NCBI RefSeq assembly: GCF_000931445.1
Contig: NZ_CP010849.1
Span: forward strand, 2,294,001 to 2,358,000
Direction: 5' to 3'
DNA: 64,000 nt
Source of the DNA: Streptomyces cyaneogriseus subsp. noncyanogenus
GTDB lineage: Bacteria > Actinomycetota > Actinomycetes > Streptomycetales > Streptomycetaceae
This document shows, in pieces, positions 43,949-52,663 of the stretch. Under the pieces are notes generated by a model. That model was not told the DNA's origin. It made no database searches and worked only from the letters and a program-made list of their open reading frames with translations. Each line of letters begins with the position of its first letter. The stretch's first letter is position 1. A program made the translations under genes and the position numbers.

Positions 43949-44707
43949 TCACCCGTCGCGGTGGGGGCGGGCCGGGTCCGGCCGGCCGCCGATCCAGTCC
44001 TGGACGGCGCGGCCGGGGCCCGCCCAGCGGCGGTCGTGGCGGTAGGCGCGCAGCAGCGCCTTGGCGCGGGCGCGCGGGCGGCTCCGGTAGAAGCGGCGGG
44101 CCCAGAGCGAGCCGGGCCGGGCGAGCCGGACCGCTCCGATCAGGGCCAGGACGGGGACGATCACGCCGAACACCGCGAGGCGGGCCTTGCCCTTGCCCAG
44201 GGCGACCAGGGAGAAGAGGAAGTTCGTCCCGACGGTGGTGAGAACGTTGGCGCGGTCCTGCCGCTCGTCCTCGGTGAGCCCGTCCACACCGAAGGGGGTG
44301 AACCCGGCGAGGACCAGGCCGACCAGGGCCGCGGTGACCACCACCACCTCCACGCTCTTGCGGCCGGCCTCCGTCCAGTAGACGTCGTCGAGGTGCAGGA
44401 TCAGCGCGAACTCGTCGAGCACCAGGCCCGCCCCGGCGCCGAACAGCACCGCGCTGAGGGCGGAGCCGAATCCGTGCCCGCCGCCCGCGACCGCGCCGAA
44501 ACCCCCGATGACGGTGAGGACGATCCCGGGCACGACGTGGTGGACGTGGACCCCGCCGGTCTCGACATTGCCGAACGGCCCCTTGCCGGCCCGGATGAGG
44601 CGGGTGACGACCCGGGTGAGCAGGAAGGTGAGTACGAAGGCGCCGAGGGCGAGGAGCAGCGGCAGCTTGCCCGGCTCGGCGATGTTCCGCTGCCACCAAT
44701 CTCCCAT
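43949..44707 (-). CDS. Conserved actinobacterial integral membrane protein
   Basis: 252 residues with about six membrane helices. Polar motifs within or at the helices (GGVHVHHVVPGIVL; VLDEFALILHLDDVYW) recur in this family and could bind a metal or catalyse a reaction, but no activity is assigned. C-terminus is basic and cytoplasmic. Divergent from cobS, 60 nt between starts. Confidence 0.8.
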   Translation of the reverse strand: MGDWWQRNIAEPGKLPLLLALGAFVLTFLLTRVVTRLIRAGKGPFGNVETGGVHVHHVVPGIVLTVIGGFGAVAGGGHGFGSALSAVLFGAGAGLVLDEFALILHLDDVYWTEAGRKSVEVVVVTAALVGLVLAGFTPFGVDGLTEDERQDRANVLTTVGTNFLFSLVALGKGKARLAVFGVIVPVLALIGAVRLARPGSLWARRFYRSRPRARAKALLRAYRHDRRWAGPGRAVQDWIGGRPDPARPHRDG

Positions 44708-44767
44708 ATGTGCACTTTATCCCCGGGCGTCGCAGCCGCCCCGGCGACCGCCGGGTACGCTGCGCCG

Positions 44768-45550
44768 GTGTTCGGCAACCCCGCCTTCGACGGCCTCCGC
44801 TTCGCCTTCGGCACGCTCACCGTGCTCCCCGTCAGGGTGACCCGCTGGGACCGGGGGGCGGCGCGCGGCGGCATGCTGTGCGCCCCGCTGGCCGGGCTGG
44901 TCGTGGGGGCGGCCGCCGCGGCCGTCGGTCTCGTACTGCTGTTCCTCGGCGCGGGGCCCGCGCTCGCCGCCGTCGCCACCGTCGCGGTGCCCGCCGTGCT
45001 CACCCGCGGTCTGCACCTGGACGGGCTGGCGGACACCGCGGACGGGCTGGGCAGCGGGAAGCCGGCCGAGGACGCGCTGCGGATCATGAAGCAGTCGGAC
45101 ATCGGGCCGTTCGGCGTGATCACGCTCGTCCTCGTCCTGCTGGCGCAGACGGCCGCGCTCGCGCAGATGTACGACGACTCCTGGGCCCGGGGCGCGTTGG
45201 CGGCGGTCGTCTCGGCGGCCGCCGCCCGGCTCGCGCTCACCCTCGCCGCCCGGTCCGGGGTGCCGGCCGCCCGCCCGGAGGGACTCGGCGCGGCGGTCGC
45301 CGGGGTGGTCCCGCCGGGCGCGGCGCTCGCCATGGGCGTCGCCCTGACGGTGGCCGCCGGGGCGGCGGGAGCGGCCTTCGGGCCGTACGGCGCGGCGCGT
45401 GCGGCGCTCGCGGTGGCCGTCGCCGCGGCCGTCGCCGACCTGCTGCTGCGGCACTGCGTCCGGCGGTTCGGCGGGGTCACCGGCGATGTCTTCGGCGGGC
45501 TGGCCGAGACGGCGGCCACGGTCGCGCTGGTGGTGCCGGCGCTGGGCTGA
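44768..45550 (+). CDS. cobS: Adenosylcobinamide-GDP ribazoletransferase
   Basis: 260 residues, six to seven membrane helices. Joins adenosylcobinamide-GDP with alpha-ribazole in the last step of B12 assembly. Conserved RGGMLCAPLAGLVVG, the metal-binding GLHLDGLADTADGL and IMKQSDIGPFGV identify it. GTG 44768 is preceded by TACGCT with a 6-nt gap, suggesting a leaderless start; the ATG at 44710 is an alternative with no ribosome site. Confidence 0.93.
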   Translation: MFGNPAFDGLRFAFGTLTVLPVRVTRWDRGAARGGMLCAPLAGLVVGAAAAAVGLVLLFLGAGPALAAVATVAVPAVLTRGLHLDGLADTADGLGSGKPAEDALRIMKQSDIGPFGVITLVLVLLAQTAALAQMYDDSWARGALAAVVSAAAARLALTLAARSGVPAARPEGLGAAVAGVVPPGAALAMGVALTVAAGAAGAAFGPYGAARAALAVAVAAAVADLLLRHCVRRFGGVTGDVFGGLAETAATVALVVPALG

Positions 45551-45901
45551 CCGGCACCCCGCGGCGCCGGCAGGCCCGGCGCCACACCCTCGGTTCACCC
45601 CTCTTCTCCGCCGAACCCGGCTCCGGGCGGCGGGACTCGGCGCGGAAGCAGCCGGCCGGCCGCTTGTACTCGACGTGGAGGACCGCACCCCCGGCACCGC
45701 CGGTGCGCCCCGCGGGAGGTGCGGCCGTCCCGCTCGCGCGGCGCCCGTTCCCCGGCCGGTCCGGGCGGCCACGCCGCCGCCGGGACCCGGTCCCTGTGAC
45801 CCGGCTCACCCCGTGCGAGGATCGGGACACGGCCACGGGCCACGGCCGGTGAACGCCCGCAGGAATGAGCGAACGCCACCGCGCGCGTAGTCTCGTGGCG
45901 A

Positions 45902-45925
45902 GTCTTCGCCCGCCCAGGCGAAGAC
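45902..45925 (+). promoter_or_regulatory. Perfect 9-bp inverted repeat upstream of a possible small ORF
   Basis: GTCTTCGCC-CGCCCA-GGCGAAGAC. It ends 8 nt before an AGGAGGG ribosome site (45934-45940). It could be a leader hairpin or an operator. The stretch 45551-45900 before it shows only a possible weak hairpin after cobS and no gene I trust. Confidence 0.4.
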
Positions 45926-45945
45926 CGCATCGCAGGAGGGATCCA

Positions 45946-46188
45946 GTGCCCCGGCAGGCAACGTCCGCCCGTCGCGACGCCCGGCACGCACGCTCGCCGC
46001 ACCGGCCGGAAGCCCGGTACGCCCCGTACGGGGTCTTCCGGCCGGCACACCGAGAGCACGCACCGGACGCCGCCCCTCGACGGGCGGACATGGTCCGCCG
46101 CGGCACTAGGGTCGGTGGTGGGCCCGGTCGACCCACCCGCATTCGGCCACACCAGACTTCACACGGAAGCGAGAATTCACCACCGTGA
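45946..46188 (+). CDS. Possible small basic protein (weak)
   Basis: 80 codons from GTG 45946 with a near-perfect AGGAGGG site 5 nt upstream. The product is Arg/His/Pro-rich with no known motif, and its 3' half overlaps the pepA promoter and ends on the first bases of pepA. Codon third-position bias is less regular than in neighbours. It could be a translated leader or chance reading. Confidence 0.3.
   Translation: MPRQATSARRDARHARSPHRPEARYAPYGVFRPAHREHAPDAAPRRADMVRRGTRVGGGPGRPTRIRPHQTSHGSENSPP
46083..46112 (+). promoter_or_regulatory. Putative pepA promoter with palindrome GGCGGAC-ATG-GTCCGCC
   Basis: TAGGGT at 46107-46112 is a strong -10-like box. The perfect 7-3-7 palindrome (46083-46099) covers the expected -35 position, a place where a repressor would act. 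Leader length would be about 65 nt. Confidence 0.45.
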
Positions 46189-47738
46189 CTGCTCTCACTC
46201 TCAGCACCGCCGCGGCGCCCGGCCTGCGGGCCGACGCGCTCGTGATCGGTGTCGCCAAGGGCGCCAAGGGCCCGGTCGTGGCTCCCGGCGCCGAAGCCGT
46301 GGACAAGGCGTACGACGGCGGCCTGGCCGGCGTTCTGGAGACCCTCGGCGCCTCCGGTGCCGAGGGCGAGGTGACGAAGCTGCCCGCGCCGTCCGGCTTC
46401 AAGGCGCCGCTCGTGGTGGCGGTGGGCCTGGGCGACGCGCCCGAGAAGGACGCCGGCTACGACGCCGAGGTGCTGCGCCGGGCCGCGGGCGTCGCCGCCC
46501 GCGCCCTGACCGGTTGCAAGAAGGCCGCGTTCGCCCTGCCGGTCGTCGACGCCGACGACGCGGGCGCGATCGGCGAGGGCGTGCTGCTGGGCGCGTACTC
46601 CTTCACCGCGTACAAGGACACCGCGAAGAACGGCAAGGGCGCCAGGAGCGGCAAGGACGCCAAGGGCGGGAACGGCAAGGCCCCGCTGGCGGAGGCGACG
46701 CTGCTGGGCGGCAAGCCCCGCGACAAGGCGTACAAGGCGGCCGTCGAGCGCGCCGTCGCCGTCTGCGAGGAGCTCAACCGCGCCCGCGACCTGGTCAACA
46801 CCCCGCCCAACGACCTCGACCCCGAGGCGTTCGCCGCGATCGCGCAGGCGGCGGCCAAGGAGCACGGCATCAAGGTGCAGGTGCTCGACGAGAAGGCGCT
46901 GGCCAAGGGCGGGTACGGCGGCATCCTCGGCGTCGGCTCCGGCTCGGCGTCGGCGCCGCGCCTGGTGAAGCTGTCGTACACCTCCTCCAAGGCGAAGAAG
47001 CACCTCGCCTTCGTCGGCAAGGGCATCACCTACGACTCGGGCGGCATCTCGCTCAAGCCGGCCGGGCACAACGAGACGATGAAGTGCGACATGAGCGGTG
47101 CCGCCGCCGTGTTCGCCGCGGTGGTCGCCGCCGCCCGCCTCGGCCTGGAGGTCAACGTCACCGGCTGGCTGGCGCTGGCGGAGAACATGCCCTCCGGCTC
47201 CGCGGTCCGCCCGGGTGACGTGCTGCGCATGTACAGCGGCAAGACCGTCGAGGTGCTCAACACCGACGCCGAGGGCCGCCTGGTCCTCGCGGACGCCCTG
47301 TGGGCCGCCTCGCAGGAGAAGCCCGACGCGATCGTGGACGTCGCCACGCTGACCGGCGCGATGATGCTGGCCCTGGGCAGCCGCACCTTCGGCGTCATGG
47401 CGAACGACGACGCCTTCCGCGCGGCGGTGCACGAGGCGGCCGAGGAGTCCGGCGAGGCCGCCTGGCCGATGCCGCTGCCGGAGCACCTGCGCAAGGGCAT
47501 GGAGTCCTCGACCGCCGACATCGCCAACATGGGCGAGCGGATGGGCGGCGGCCTGGTCGCCGGCCTGTTCCTGCGCGAGTTCGTGGGCGAGGGCATCACC
47601 TGGGCGCACCTGGACATCGCCGGTCCGGCCTTCAACGAGGGCGGCCCCTTCGGCTACACCCCCAAGGGGGGTACGGGCTCCGCGGTGCGGACGCTGGTGC
47701 GGCTGGCCGAGCGGACCGCCGCCGGCGACCTGGGCTAG
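46185..47738 (+). CDS. pepA: Leucyl aminopeptidase (M17)
   Basis: 517 residues, GTG start. N-terminal regulatory domain (1-200), with an unusual Gly/Lys-rich insert KNGKGARSGKDAKGGNGK near residue 150, then the metallopeptidase domain with GKGITYDSGGISLKP, the NTDAEGRLVLADAL signature and MGERMGGGL. Two-zinc exopeptidase that removes N-terminal Leu and other residues; a mycobacterial homologue sits in the same block (Rv2213). A terminator follows. Confidence 0.94.
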   Translation: MTALTLSTAAAPGLRADALVIGVAKGAKGPVVAPGAEAVDKAYDGGLAGVLETLGASGAEGEVTKLPAPSGFKAPLVVAVGLGDAPEKDAGYDAEVLRRAAGVAARALTGCKKAAFALPVVDADDAGAIGEGVLLGAYSFTAYKDTAKNGKGARSGKDAKGGNGKAPLAEATLLGGKPRDKAYKAAVERAVAVCEELNRARDLVNTPPNDLDPEAFAAIAQAAAKEHGIKVQVLDEKALAKGGYGGILGVGSGSASAPRLVKLSYTSSKAKKHLAFVGKGITYDSGGISLKPAGHNETMKCDMSGAAAVFAAVVAAARLGLEVNVTGWLALAENMPSGSAVRPGDVLRMYSGKTVEVLNTDAEGRLVLADALWAASQEKPDAIVDVATLTGAMMLALGSRTFGVMANDDAFRAAVHEAAEESGEAAWPMPLPEHLRKGMESSTADIANMGERMGGGLVAGLFLREFVGEGITWAHLDIAGPAFNEGGPFGYTPKGGTGSAVRTLVRLAERTAAGDLG

Positions 47739-47759
47739 AGCCACCGGCATCCGGCATCC

Positions 47760-47789
47760 GGCGCCCGGCGGGCCGTCCCGCCGGGCGCC
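47760..47789 (+). terminator. Stem-loop terminator after pepA
   Basis: Perfect 13-bp stem GGCGCCCGGCGGG / CCCGCCGGGCGCC with a CCGT loop, 22 nt after the stop. The remaining part of 47790-48046 is the lpdA leader; GCCGGTC...GACCGGC (47998-48017) can form a small hairpin in it, and no gene is seen. Confidence 0.8.
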
Positions 47790-48046
47790 GGGCGCGGGGC
47801 GGGCGGGCCGGGAGCGCCGCCCGCCGGCCCGGCGGCGCGGCCCCCGGCGCCGCCCCCGGCCCGGCCGCCGGGGAACGTGGGGTGTCTCACACCCCGGCCC
47901 CGCGTCTCGTCGGGCGTCGACAAGTGCGAAGATGGGGCTCGGCAGGACAGGGCCCCACCTAAGGGCCGAAGAACGAGCGGCCGGACACCAGCCGCCTGCC
48001 GGTCACCGACGACCGGCGCACGGCGCACATGCATGGAGGACGTGAC

Positions 48047-49435
48047 GTGGCGAACGACGCCAGCACCGTTTTCGACCTAGTGATCCTCGGCGGTGGTAGC
48101 GGTGGTTACGCCGCGGCCCTGCGCGGGGCTCAGCTGGGCCTGGACGTCGCCCTGATCGAGAAGGACAAGGTCGGCGGCACCTGCCTGCACCGGGGCTGCA
48201 TCCCCACCAAGGCCCTGCTCCACGCGGGCGAGATCGCCGACCAGGCCCGCGAGAGCGAGCAGTTCGGCGTCAAGGCCACCTTCGAGGGCATCGACGTGGC
48301 CGCCGTGCACAAGTACAAGGACGAGGTGGTCTCGGGCCTGTTCAAGGGCCTGCAGGGCCTGATCGCCTCCCGCAAGGTGACGTACATCCAGGGCGAGGGC
48401 CGGCTGTCCTCCCCGACCTCGGTGGACGTGAACGGCCAGCGCATCCAGGGCCGCCACGTCCTGCTGGCGACCGGCTCCGTGCCGAAGTCGCTGCCGGGCC
48501 TGGAGATCGACGGCGACCGCATCATCTCCTCGGACCACGCCCTCGTCCTGGACCGCGTGCCGAAGTCCGCGATCATCCTGGGCGGCGGCGTCATCGGCGT
48601 CGAGTTCGCCTCCGCGTGGAAGTCCTTCGGCACCGACGTCACCATCGTCGAGGGCCTGAAGCACCTCGTCCCGGTCGAGGACGAGAACAGCTCCAAGCTG
48701 CTGGAGCGCGCGTTCCGCAAGCGCGGCATCAAGTTCAACCTGGGCACCTTCTTCGAGAAGGCCGAGTACACCCAGGACGGCGTCCGGGTCACCCTCGCCG
48801 ACGGCAAGCAGTTCGAGGCCGAGGTCCTGCTCGTCGCCATCGGCCGCGGCCCGGTCTCGCAGGGCCTGGGCTACGAGGAGGCCGGGGTCGCCATGGACCG
48901 CGGCTACGTCCTGGTCGACGAGTACATGCGCACCAACGTCCCGACCATCTCGGCCGTCGGTGACCTGGTCCCGACCCTCCAGCTCGCGCACGTCGGCTTC
49001 GCCGAGGGCATCCTGGTGGCGGAGCGGCTGGCCGGTCTGAAGGTCGTCCCGATCGACTACGACGGCGTGCCGCGGGTGACGTACTGCCACCCGGAGGTCG
49101 CCTCCGTCGGCATCACCGAGGCCAAGGCCAAGGAGGTCTACGGCGCGGACAAGGTCGTCGCTCTGAAGTACAACCTGGCGGGCAACGGCAGGAGCAAGAT
49201 CCTCAAGACCGCGGGCGAGATCAAGCTCGTCCAGGTCAAGGACGGTGCCGTGGTCGGCGTCCACATGGTCGGCGACCGCATGGGCGAGCAGGTCGGCGAG
49301 GCCCAGCTCATCTACAACTGGGAGGCGCTGCCGGCCGAGGTGGCCCAGCTCATCCACGCCCACCCGACGCAGAACGAGGCGCTCGGCGAGGCCCACCTGG
49401 CCCTGGCGGGCAAGCCGCTGCACTCCCACGACTGA
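48047..49435 (+). CDS. lpdA: Dihydrolipoyl dehydrogenase (E3)
   Basis: 462 residues from GTG 48047 (GGAGGA 6 nt upstream). FAD-binding [10 protein letters not shown] at the N-terminus, redox disulfide Cys46/Cys51 (GGTCLHRGC), NAD-binding [11 protein letters not shown] and the C-terminal base HAHPTQNE (His439/Glu444). Re-oxidises dihydrolipoyl groups of the E2 encoded 62 nt downstream, for pyruvate and 2-oxoglutarate dehydrogenase complexes. Confidence 0.96.
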   Translation: MANDASTVFDLVILGGGSGGYAAALRGAQLGLDVALIEKDKVGGTCLHRGCIPTKALLHAGEIADQARESEQFGVKATFEGIDVAAVHKYKDEVVSGLFKGLQGLIASRKVTYIQGEGRLSSPTSVDVNGQRIQGRHVLLATGSVPKSLPGLEIDGDRIISSDHALVLDRVPKSAIILGGGVIGVEFASAWKSFGTDVTIVEGLKHLVPVEDENSSKLLERAFRKRGIKFNLGTFFEKAEYTQDGVRVTLADGKQFEAEVLLVAIGRGPVSQGLGYEEAGVAMDRGYVLVDEYMRTNVPTISAVGDLVPTLQLAHVGFAEGILVAERLAGLKVVPIDYDGVPRVTYCHPEVASVGITEAKAKEVYGADKVVALKYNLAGNGRSKILKTAGEIKLVQVKDGAVVGVHMVGDRMGEQVGEAQLIYNWEALPAEVAQLIHAHPTQNEALGEAHLALAGKPLHSHD

Positions 49436-49497
49436 CCCTCTCGGTCATCGGGCGCGACGACACAGACTTCCGCAATTCGTTAGGAGCAACCGAAACC

Positions 49498-51339
49498 ATG
49501 GCGGTTTCCGTAACCCTTCCGGCGCTCGGCGAGAGCGTCACCGAGGGCACTGTCACCCGCTGGCTGAAGGCCGAGGGTGAGCGCGTCGAGGCCGACGAGC
49601 CGCTGCTCGAGGTGTCGACCGACAAGGTCGACACCGAGATCCCGGCCCCCGCCTCCGGCGTGCTGTCCTCCATCAAGGTCGCCGAGGACGAGACCGTCGA
49701 GGTCGGCGCCGAGCTGGCGCTGATCGACGACGGCACCGGTGCCCCGGCCGCCGAGCAGGCACCCGCCGCCGAGCAGGCCGCCGCCCCGGCTCCCGAGCCG
49801 GCCCCGCAGGCCGAGCCCTCCACCGAGCAGGCCGCTCCCGCCCCGGCCCCGACCGCCGAGGCCGCGGCCGGCGGCGGCTCCGCCGAGGGCACCGACGTGG
49901 TCCTGCCCGCGCTCGGCGAGTCCGTCACCGAGGGCACCGTCACCCGCTGGCTGAAGTCGGTCGGCGACAGCGTCGAGGCCGACGAGCCGCTGCTCGAGGT
50001 CTCCACCGACAAGGTCGACACCGAGATCCCGGCGCCCGCCTCCGGCGTGCTGCTGGAGATCGTGGTCGGCGAGGACGAGACCGCCGAGGTCGGCGCCAAG
50101 CTGGCCGTCATCGGCGCCGAGGGTGCCGCTCCGGCCGCCGCCCCGGCCGCCCCCGAGGCCCCGGCCGCCCAGCCGGCCCCGGCCCAGGCCGCTCCGGCCC
50201 CGGCCCAGGCCGCTCCGGCGCAGGCCGCCCCGGCCCCGGCGCAGCCCGCCCCCGCGCAGGCCGCCCCGGCTCCGCAGGCGCCCACCACCCCGGCCCCGCA
50301 GCAGCAGACCACCCCGGCTCCCGAGCCGGTCCCGGCCGCTCCGGCGCCCGCCCCGGCCCCGGCTCAGGCCCCGGCCCCGGCCGCCGCGCAGGCGACGGAC
50401 GAGGGCGCCTACGTGACCCCGCTGGTGCGCAAGCTCGCCGCCGAGAACGGCGTCGACCTGTCCACCGTGCAGGGCACCGGCGTCGGCGGCCGGATCCGCA
50501 AGCAGGACGTGCTGGCCGCCGCCGAGGCCGCGAAGGCCGCCGCCGAGGCCCCCGCCCCGGCTCCGGCCGCCGCCGCTCCGGCCGCCGCCAAGAAGGCGCC
50601 GGCGCTCCAGGCGTCCCCGCTGCGCGGCCAGACCGTGAAGATGCCGCGGATCCGCAAGGTCATCGGCGACAACATGGTCAAGGCGCTGCACGAGCAGGCG
50701 CAGCTCTCCTCCGTGGTCGAGGTGGACGTCACCCGCCTGATGAAGCTGCGCGCCCGCGCCAAGGACGCGTTCGCGGCCCGCGAGGGCGTCAAGCTCTCCC
50801 CGATGCCGTTCTTCGTCAAGGCCGCGGCCCAGGCGCTGAAGGCCCACCCGGTCATCAACGCCAAGATCAACGAGGCCGAGGGGACCATCACCTACTTCGA
50901 CACCGAGCACGTCGGTATCGCGGTGGACTCCGAGAAGGGCCTGATGACCCCGGTCATCAAGAACGCCGGTGACCTCAACATCGCCGGTATCGCCAAGGCC
51001 ACGGCGGAGCTGGCGGGCAAGGTCCGGGCGAGCAAGATCACCCCGGACGAGCTGTCCGGCGCGACCTTCACCATCTCCAACACCGGTTCGCGCGGTGCGC
51101 TCTTCGACACGATCATCGTGCCGCCGGGCCAGGTCGCGATCCTCGGCATCGGCGCCACGGTCAAGCGCCCCGCCGTGATCGAGACGGAGGAGGGCACGGT
51201 CATCGGCGTCCGCGACATGACCTACCTGACCCTCTCCTACGACCACCGTCTGGTGGACGGCGCCGACGCCGCCCGCTACCTGACGACGGTCAAGGCGATC
51301 CTGGAGGCCGGCGAGTTCGAGGTCGAGCTCGGCCTCTGA
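49498..51339 (+). CDS. sucB: 2-oxoacid dehydrogenase E2 acyltransferase with two lipoyl domains (annotated SucB; likely shared E2)
   Basis: 613 residues. Two lipoyl domains (about 1-78 and 130-208) with lipoylated Lys43 and Lys172, both in [10 protein letters not shown]; an Ala/Pro hinge of about 85 residues; a subunit-binding domain [17 protein letters not shown]...GRIRKQDVL (about 302-337); and the catalytic core ending in SYDHRLVDG (His583, Asp587). In mycobacteria and corynebacteria the E2 beside lipB (DlaT/AceF) serves the pyruvate complex and is shared with the 2-oxoglutarate complex, so the name sucB may understate its role. Ribosome site TAGGAG about 9 nt before the ATG. Confidence 0.94.
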   Translation: MAVSVTLPALGESVTEGTVTRWLKAEGERVEADEPLLEVSTDKVDTEIPAPASGVLSSIKVAEDETVEVGAELALIDDGTGAPAAEQAPAAEQAAAPAPEPAPQAEPSTEQAAPAPAPTAEAAAGGGSAEGTDVVLPALGESVTEGTVTRWLKSVGDSVEADEPLLEVSTDKVDTEIPAPASGVLLEIVVGEDETAEVGAKLAVIGAEGAAPAAAPAAPEAPAAQPAPAQAAPAPAQAAPAQAAPAPAQPAPAQAAPAPQAPTTPAPQQQTTPAPEPVPAAPAPAPAPAQAPAPAAAQATDEGAYVTPLVRKLAAENGVDLSTVQGTGVGGRIRKQDVLAAAEAAKAAAEAPAPAPAAAAPAAAKKAPALQASPLRGQTVKMPRIRKVIGDNMVKALHEQAQLSSVVEVDVTRLMKLRARAKDAFAAREGVKLSPMPFFVKAAAQALKAHPVINAKINEAEGTITYFDTEHVGIAVDSEKGLMTPVIKNAGDLNIAGIAKATAELAGKVRASKITPDELSGATFTISNTGSRGALFDTIIVPPGQVAILGIGATVKRPAVIETEEGTVIGVRDMTYLTLSYDHRLVDGADAARYLTTVKAILEAGEFEVELGL

Positions 51340-51421
51340 CTCCGGCGGTCCCGCCAGGGGCCGAGGATCTGAACGAAGCCGAGCCGGGCCTCCGACCCGG
51401 CAAGCACACGGGTTCGGCTGT

Positions 51422-51460
51422 ACGGCGCCCCCGTCCGGAAGTTCCGGACGGGGGCGCCGT
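51422..51460 (+). terminator. Strong stem-loop terminator after sucB
   Basis: Perfect 18-bp stem (51422-51439 with 51443-51460) and a 3-nt loop, then a GT-rich stretch; ends the lpdA-sucB transcript. Confidence 0.88.
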
Positions 51461-51590
51461 CGTTCGTGTAAGCCTTGTCTCACCTGCGTAAAAGCCCCCT
51501 CATGCGCCCTTCCCCCGAGGGCCGGCAGCCGTATTGTCTAAGCGTCGAACGCCCCCGGGGGCCAACGAGGCCCCTCCCTAAGGAGCCCTC

Positions 51591-52223
51591 ATGACCGCCC
51601 CCGTCATCCACTCGCTGCGCGAACAGATCCGCGAGCACATCCTGGAAGGGATCATCAGCGGGCGCTGGCAGCCGGGCGAGCGGATCGTGGAGCGGCGGAT
51701 CGCCACCGAGCTGGAGGTCAGCCAGACCCCGGTCCGGGAGGCGCTGCGCGAGCTGGAGTCACTGCGGCTGATCGAGTCGGCACCCAACAAGGGCGTACGG
51801 GTGCGGAATCTGACCGCGGCCGACCTGGAGGAGAGCTACCCGGTCCGCGCCGGACTGGAGGCGATCGCGGCGGAACTGGCGGCCCAGAAGCTCGCCGAGG
51901 ACTGCTCGGTGCTCGAACCGCACGTCAGCGCGCTGTACGAGGCCGACCGGAACGCGGACGGGACGGCCCAGGTGCGGCACACCGTCGGTTTCCACCGGGA
52001 GCTGGTGCGGGCCGCCGACAACTCGGTGCTGCTGCACACCTGGGAGGGGCTGGGCATCGAGGTGTTCACGGCGCTGTCGATCCGCTGGCTGGGCACCGTG
52101 CAGCAGTCGTACGCCGAGGAGCACGAGGAGCTGGTGGCCGCGTTCAAGCGCCGCGACCCGCGCATCGCCGAGCTGGTGAAGGCGCACGTACTGGGCTGCG
52201 CCCCGCGGCACGAGGAAGGCTGA
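51591..52223 (+). CDS. GntR-family transcription regulator (FadR/FCD subfamily)
   Basis: 210 residues. Winged helix-turn-helix at 5-72 (EHILEGIISGRWQPGERI, SQTPVREALRELES) and an all-helical FCD ligand domain from about 80 onward with metal-binding-type His residues (HVSAL, HTVGFHREL). Such regulators bind organic acids. Position directly upstream of aceE and an 8-1-8 palindrome in the aceE promoter suggest it controls pyruvate dehydrogenase, like PdhR in enterobacteria. ATG with AAGGAG 6 nt upstream. Confidence 0.9.
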   Translation: MTAPVIHSLREQIREHILEGIISGRWQPGERIVERRIATELEVSQTPVREALRELESLRLIESAPNKGVRVRNLTAADLEESYPVRAGLEAIAAELAAQKLAEDCSVLEPHVSALYEADRNADGTAQVRHTVGFHRELVRAADNSVLLHTWEGLGIEVFTALSIRWLGTVQQSYAEEHEELVAAFKRRDPRIAELVKAHVLGCAPRHEEG

Positions 52224-52240
52224 GCGGGCGTTCCCCGGCA

Positions 52241-52370
52241 GCGGGCGGGGTGGCCGGAGGCCCGAGCGAGGTGGCCGGACGGCCGGAGCGGGGTGGCCCG
52301 GAAGGTTGGAGCGGGGTGGCCGAGGGCCGGAGCAAGGGGGCCGGAAGGGCCGGAGCGGGGTGCCGGGAAG
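52241..52370. repeat. Imperfect tandem array of ~22-nt G-rich units
   Basis: Five to six units of 17-24 nt with the theme AGCGGGGTGGCCGGAAGGCCGG (for example 52265-52286, 52287-52309, 52310-52330, 52331-52353, 52354-52370) directly after the GntR stop. Such arrays change in copy number and can form G-rich structures. Confidence 0.65.
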
Positions 52371-52393
52371 TGTGAGCGGCACCCCGCTCACAC
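52370..52393 (+). terminator. Stem-loop after the GntR gene
   Basis: GTGTGAGCGG / CCGCTCACAC, 10 bp with a CACC loop, between the repeat array and the aceE control region. Confidence 0.6.
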
Positions 52394-52426
52394 GTCTTCC
52401 CACCTGCGAAAACCAGCCTGAAATAC

Positions 52427-52461
52427 GGCACCCGGTGTCTTGTTCGAAGGCACCCGGTGCC
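52427..52461. promoter_or_regulatory. Twin palindromes GGCACC-C-GGTGyC, 22 nt apart
   Basis: GGCACCCGGTGTC (52427-52439) and GGCACCCGGTGCC (52449-52461); the second is a perfect 6-1-6 dyad. They lie 40-75 nt upstream of the aceE -35 box, on the same DNA face (two turns apart). Confidence 0.5.
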
Positions 52462-52499
52462 GACTTTCTCGGTTTCAAGAGGTTTTCGCCCTCAACCCT

Positions 52500-52529
52500 T
52501 TGATCGATCATCGATCAGGGAGTTACAGT
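52500..52529 (+). promoter_or_regulatory. aceE promoter with 17-bp palindrome TGATCGAT-C-ATCGATCA
   Basis: TTGATC (52500-52505) and TACAGT (52524-52529), spacer 18 nt, form a good vegetative-type promoter. The perfect 8-1-8 palindrome (52501-52517) overlaps the -35 box and spacer, so a bound protein would block RNA polymerase. The GntR regulator encoded just upstream is the natural candidate. Leader to the aceE ATG is about 125 nt. Confidence 0.6.
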
Positions 52530-52663
52530 CGCCGACGGGCCGCGCGGCGCACGCCGCATGGTGTCACCACACCAGTGCCTCACGCCCTGTCCTGCCAAAG
52601 ACCAAGGGCACCCCCGAACCCTTACCGATGAGGGAACCCCCTTCGACTGAGGAAGGCGGCGAC

